From contig JYIP02000004.1 of the NCBI GenBank assembly GCA_001051155.2, positions 2,598,383 to 2,662,382 of the forward strand: 64,000 nucleotides of DNA, read 5' to 3'. The notes beneath the pieces are model-generated. The model had not been told where the DNA came from, did no database searches, and saw only the letters and a list, made by a program, of their open reading frames with translations. Below, piece after piece: positions 58,893 to 64,000 of the stretch. Position 1 is the first letter of the stretch. Each line of letters opens with the position of its first letter. Origin of the DNA: Chrysoporthe austroafricana. Lineage: Eukaryota > Ascomycota > Sordariomycetes > Diaporthales > Cryphonectriaceae. The translations under genes and the position numbers were made by a program.

Positions 58893-61800
58893 ACATGGCG
58901 GGGGGGAGGGCAGCGCGGCAGCGCAGGGCACGGCACAAGCGTGGATGGGCGCTGTTGGTCAGGCCGGAGGGGGGGAGGAGGAGGAGGAGCAGGCCTGGCA
59001 GGAAGGGGAAGAGGAAGGGTTGGGAAGGGTGAGACTGAGGACACCCGGATCCTTCGCTGCTGCTCGTAAGCAGGCCATGGCCCGGTTTAGCTAAGCCGGC
59101 TTGCTCTTCTGGTCTGGCTGTGTGCGCAGCGGCTGGTCCTACTGGTCTGACAGGTGTCTCTAGCATATTTTGCGGGTCGACGAGCCGAGCGCGAGGTTGC
59201 ACATTCCCACCCGCGGCCGCTGGCGGGCAGCAAGCTGGGAACGGAGCCGAAGAGGTCGACGAGCACTTGGACCTACCTACCGCCTCCCGTCAAGCGCACG
59301 GGGGACTCCACAGGGTGCGAAGGCCGCACTCAGAACGTACAACAAGCAATTTGACAGAGCCATGGTTGGGCAGAGTCGTGTCCCATCAGGGCATCTGGGG
59401 CCGTCCCTCTGGGTCCTCTGGGATCAAAAGCCAAGATGTCAAATGATTTTGTAATCCACAGCAGGCCTCAAGCGAGCAGGCTTCCGGAGAATTGACCTCG
59501 TGGTTGCTTTCCGGCCGGCCGTCGGTAATGAAGATGCTCGGTACGGAGTGCATTGCGGGCTTGTTGAGAACTGACAGCGGATGGGGACTGAACTGGAGAT
59601 AATCCGCGTCAAATAGACGGCATCCTCCAATGCAGGTACCGTTCTGTGATACATGCCGTCACCCGAGAGTGCTGGCATACCGGTGCAGATGAGAGACGTC
59701 CAGTCCACATATGCACTCGGTAATACGGCGCACGTAGACTCTTCTCCTGCTTCTACTTCCTGCGCCCGGAAACGACACAGAGGGCATTCAACACCAGAGT
59801 ACGTCTGTACCTGCGGTTGTAGCATCGTATTCCGCGGCCCGGACGTAGCAGAGGATCTGGCCCGCCAGGCCCCCTGTTCATTAGAGATTGGGTCCGTCAC
59901 TCGGGCGCAAAAGTCAGGGGTGGGGCCCGGAGGTCTTGATGTTCCTTGCACTGGGGCACGCCCCCGTATCTGATCCCCCGGGTCTTTGCGAGTACGCGAA
60001 GCGAGGTGGATGTAGATGGGGATATCCCTCAGCCCAAACCGCGAAGTGGGAGCTGAGCAGGAAGGGGGCGGGCGGCGGCGGCGCTCCGCAGAGCGGAAAT
60101 CTCGTACTAGCCACCACGCACCTAATGCCAGTCTGTACGTTTGGTCAGTAGAGCCGCCTGGGGAGCGGTGGCAACGCTGCGAAGATCCCTTCCTCAGGCA
60201 ACTGCGCTTTGACAATGCCGGATATTTGGGAATGGTAGTGATTCTAGTCCGGGCCCCAAGCGCCCTCAACCGTGGAGACGTCAGATTCCCCATCTCCGGC
60301 ACCACACACGGAGGCTAGTACGGCACCTAGGTCTGCCAGCGCTACTATGTGGCCAGCGCCCGAGACCTCTGGGCTACACCGCGCGCTAGGCGCTGTTCCA
60401 GGGTCGTGATTGTGAAAGAAGCTTAGATAGGAAGAATGGCGGCGGCCAGAGGCGCGGAGCTCTGCTGTGGGGAGCATAGTCCTCTACGGGACAGGGACAT
60501 CACCTCCTTTGCGCCCTGGTTCCATGCCGGTCTAAGATTTCAACATACCCATGCAGTCCAGAACGACAAGGATTGCGGAGGCCGCAGTCCAGAGCTCTTC
60601 GACTCTGATCGGGCGGCTGTTCTGCGCATGATGATACTCTTTGCCGGTACCGTTCAGGGTCCGCCACGAGACCCATGCACAGGGGGCTTGTTGATTTGGT
60701 AATTATCACCAAATCGCTGTTCTCCTTCACGATCGCGTCGGTTGTCTTGGTCCCCCGCCAGGTTAACCACGACAGAGCTGAAAGGTGCCAGCAGAGGCGG
60801 ATTCCGCGTCTTCCAGATATAGCCTTTGTGGAAAGCCTTGGTAGGACAGACCGAGACGTTAATCAGAGCGCAGAAACATTGTCTAGCCCGGCGGGCAAAG
60901 GAGGACGTCCTTGTCAATGCCGTCCAACCCCATGCCGTCTCGCTTTGCCTGGCTCGGCGAGGCTGCTCTGATTGGGTGCGTTTCTTGCCATCCACGCGGT
61001 GCAGGTCGGCATCCTTACGCGGGCGTTGCCTGGCAAGGCCGATGGAATGAAGTCATTCGCTGACCAGCGAATATCTCCGAGAGGCACTGGCCAGCATCAT
61101 CTCGCAGGGCCGGCCGCGGTCTGTGGTCGACCTCATAAGCGTAAGAACGTTGCTTTAAAAAGTGCCCTCTGCCTCTGTAGCCAAGACAAGCGGCCCGCTG
61201 GAGCTGATGTGCGCCTCATCGAAGGCCTGCTTACGTTGCCGTTGGCAAGGCAGCACTACTTACCCGCACCAGCTCGTAGTGCTGTGGGTTGCGTGTGGCT
61301 GAGATGGGTATTCTGGGTGATGGCAAGCAGCAGGTCAATGTCTTGGTACTGTATCTGTGCTTGTCACCCTGGCTGCGCCGATTTGCTTTGAATCTGTGTG
61401 GGGCCCCTGGTCAAGGATTCAAGGCTTGTCCAGAGGTGATAGCCTCGCCGTGCCTGCAGACAATGGGCACCTGCAGTCGACCAGAGCGGGGGGTGACCCT
61501 TGATCGCCTGGATAGATCTCATGATGCCACCAGGGCGTCTGAGAAATGACCTTTGGCGTGGGGATGATCTGCTGTGGCTGCTTGTACCAGGCCAAGAGGA
61601 CATGCGAGAGTCATTCTGTTCGATCGCTCGGCCGTCACCGCCGTGCGCCTCTCTCGGCAAGCATTGAAAGCAAAGCGCCGCCGCAGTGCGAGCTCTTCCA
61701 AGCCGCCATGCTGGTTCATGCAAGTGTCCGTAGGCGTTGGGCGACCCTGGGGATCTGAAGATCCGGAGTGGCTCGCTGTAGCGCGCTCGGCTCCGCAGCA

Positions 61801-64000
61801 ACTGCTTGGGGTTCTCTTCAGGCCAACCACAGAGGTGGGACAAGGCCTCTTCTCTCCTCCATGGTCACTGCCAAGTAACTCAGTCCCGAGCCGAGAAATC
61901 CATCCAATCTCCATGGTCCACAAAGCGCAGACAGTCTTACACGTCAGTGAGAGAGGTAGGAGGGCAACCTTCCCGAGGGCTATAGTGCGTTGCCTCAGTA
62001 TGCACCAATGAACGGTAACGGTCCCATGTGCATTGCAGTAGCAGGGGCGCCACCGCCGCAGTAGAAGCTGGAGATTACGAGTCAAGGGCCCGTTGGAGAG
62101 GATGCCAGTAGCCGCATATGATGCCAAGACGACCACAATAGGATAGGAGAAGTCAGAGGGCCAGAGGCGGTTTAGACTGCACGAGAGGCGTGGAACGATA
62201 TAAGGTACAATCTAGGTTGAAGAGATCATCACAGATCGACAGAGCCTCATCGATCATCGGGCTCGTGCTCTGAAGAACGTCGTCGGTATTGTGGGGGAGG
62301 GGACACTGCTCAGTTGTCCAATGCGGCTCACTGATCAGGATGCTTCGCCGCTGGCGTCCACCAACTGGAAGTGAGCATCACCGATGTGGGAAAGACAATC
62401 TGTGCCTTCCTGCAACGGGGAAAGGTCAGCCGTCGTGTGAGCTGGGACATGACGTCGCCTCGACGCAATGGCAGAGTTCTCCACTGAGAAGACTCTACTA
62501 TAGTACCAGTAGACTCGTGGAGATGAACTAAGTATTGCGTATATGAACCCCTGCTCGAAATTCGCAGTACGACCTGCCGACATCACGGGCCCTTCACTTG
62601 AGATTCGTTCTAAAGGGGGCCATCATTGCTCCTTCCGCGCCGATTCGAATTGAAAGGCGATAAAGTAGAGATACATTGGGTCCGGGTCCGCATGCTGGTC
62701 GACGGCCAAATCGGAGCCCGTCTGGCCTGTCCCGCGAGGCCAGCCCTCTCTATTTCCCTGGTCGTCCCCAGGTCACGCAGGTCTGCCCTCCCCCCACCAG
62801 CTTCGCCCCGCCCTGGTGAGTTATCCTGAGAAAGCATGATACCTGAGAGGCCGAGCTTGCAGCGACCCACCGCGCTCTTTTTTTGTTGCAGTGCGGCAGA
62901 CGCGTTTCAGAATCAACAGGGGTGAGCCTGATCTGCTCTTCCCGCCGGCGTCCCTGTCACGCTTGTCCTCTCTCCCTCCCTGGGCGGCGGGATCCACTCG
63001 CCTCTTCCAGAACGATTTGATACGAGCCCTCGGACCATCTCCCGTGGAGGTCCTGGTCCCTCGCTTGGCACACACCGGCTGACCATGTTGACTGTGCGTC
63101 TAAGTACTGTCGCTTGGGACTTGGCAAAGCGCAGAGCACAGGTGACGTCCGGGTGGCCTGACGAAATGGCCGCCGTGTGATTCAGCAACCCAGGCTGCAG
63201 GTCTGTGGATGCTGTTATGCATGGCCCAAGTCTTGGCTGGAACTCAGAGCGCATACCAGGATTCTTGCCTGAGCTCCCCCCCCCGACTGGGCAATTCTCA
63301 ATTCTAGTCGGGAACGGTCACCCATAGCCACAGAGGAACTAAGTAGACTTGCCACACTGGATGACTCGCCCGATTTGCCGGATCTTCAGCCAGTAGTAGG
63401 TCTGACACTGACTTCCTCTACAAGTCGATGGTGGATATGCACCGCGGCCGAGCAGTAGGTATCACGCATTCGTTCCTGGACAGGAGCCCGCTGCCCTCAG
63501 TCGCTTCCTCCAGCAGAGTCAGCTCTACTCCAAGACTCATTTTGAGTTCGTGAATCGTGATACGGGGACGGGCGGGTAAACTCAGTAGGCGGCTGGTCAC
63601 GCGCCGCATCATTAATTCCTGTTGATATGGCACCTTTTCCTTTTCCTTCCGAAATCTACCATCAAGCCGTGGGGCTTAGGATACAGGCATCGAGATGCAA
63701 GGCGTCTCGACACACCATACGGAGATCTGAGCCATGGTCTCAGTGGACCGCAGACGAAGCCTACTGCGGGATATGGCCCAAAGTCACCTTTGAACTCATG
63801 CCTCGTGCACTGCACCGCAGATACGATTACAATCCTTCATCCGCATGGCTAGAACCTGGTCGATATCCTTGCACTAGAAGTTGCATCCGAGGCTGAAAGC
63901 AGTGCGACGCCCCGAACGACCTGCGCAGATCTCTCCATGAGATCAGCCGGCAGGGCCGTCCAGCCATCGCGAAGTAGCAGCAGCCGCCCGCGCCGTCTAG

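Larger units (their letters stand above)
57234..64000. other. 6.8 kb gene-free region upstream of STE12
   Basis: No convincing gene is seen from the STE12 start to the right edge. Open frames of up to 288 codons (59439-60305 minus) look random: they overlap frames on both strands and contain no recognisable domain. The first 0.5 kb should be STE12 promoter and leader. Structures seen are PRE-like sites (57418-57433), a G-rich zone (about 58810-59030), and an 8-bp inverted repeat GATTTGGT/ACCAAATC at 60693-60715 with a 7-nt spacer. A long leader, distant regulatory sites or non-coding RNA could occupy the rest. Confidence 0.5.

Noticed and set aside
59439..60305. 288-codon minus-strand open frame
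   Set aside because: It has no recognisable domain, an Arg/Pro/Ser-rich random look, and competing open frames on the other strand.
61519..62136. 205-codon minus-strand open frame
   Set aside because: No domain, no splice-consistent extension and no coding-like composition.

Overview
The window is nuclear DNA from a filamentous ascomycete (Pezizomycotina, most likely Sordariomycetes). The genes are eukaryotic, carry short GT-AG introns (47-95 nt, one of 221 nt) near their 5' ends, and encode conserved fungal proteins. These include an STE12 factor with two C2H2 fingers, the HIS6 enzyme, the RNase P subunit Pop3 and the TORC2 subunit Avo1/Sin1. I see no rRNA or tRNA gene, CRISPR array, plasmid or phage feature, or intact transposon.

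Layout. (1) 1-12 kb: the 3' part of an uncharacterised disordered protein gene, then CDC37 (Hsp90 co-chaperone) and MOT1 (TBP-removing Snf2 ATPase), both on the minus strand. (2) 12-19 kb: a 3.3 kb gene-free interval, then SMC3 (cohesin) on the plus strand with MluI cell-cycle-box-like sites before its start. (3) 19.5-31 kb: a small Ser/Ala-rich putative GPI protein, AVO1/SIN1 head to head with a PRCC-domain gene, a single-pass membrane protein, and a 698-residue fungal protein of unknown role. (4) 31-43 kb: a 4.2 kb gene-poor stretch, then a giant ubiquitin-specific protease of about 2,568 residues in eight exons. (5) 43-52.5 kb: POP3, a repeat-bearing 555-residue fungal protein, and HIS6 head to head with FAF1 (40S ribosome assembly). 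(6) 52.5-64 kb: STE12 on the minus strand with a 6.8 kb upstream region in which I find no gene.

The genes are mostly unrelated housekeeping functions: chaperone, transcription, chromosome cohesion, TOR signalling, ubiquitin, RNA processing and histidine synthesis. They do not form a cluster or operon. I corrected gene models by hand: splice sites were chosen so that reading phases join and the conserved family sequence is continuous. I did not find a convincing new system. The most interesting points are a frame-preserving 84-nt exon holding the zinc-finger core of STE12, pheromone-response-like elements before STE12, its very long gene-free upstream region, and several uncharacterised fungal proteins.
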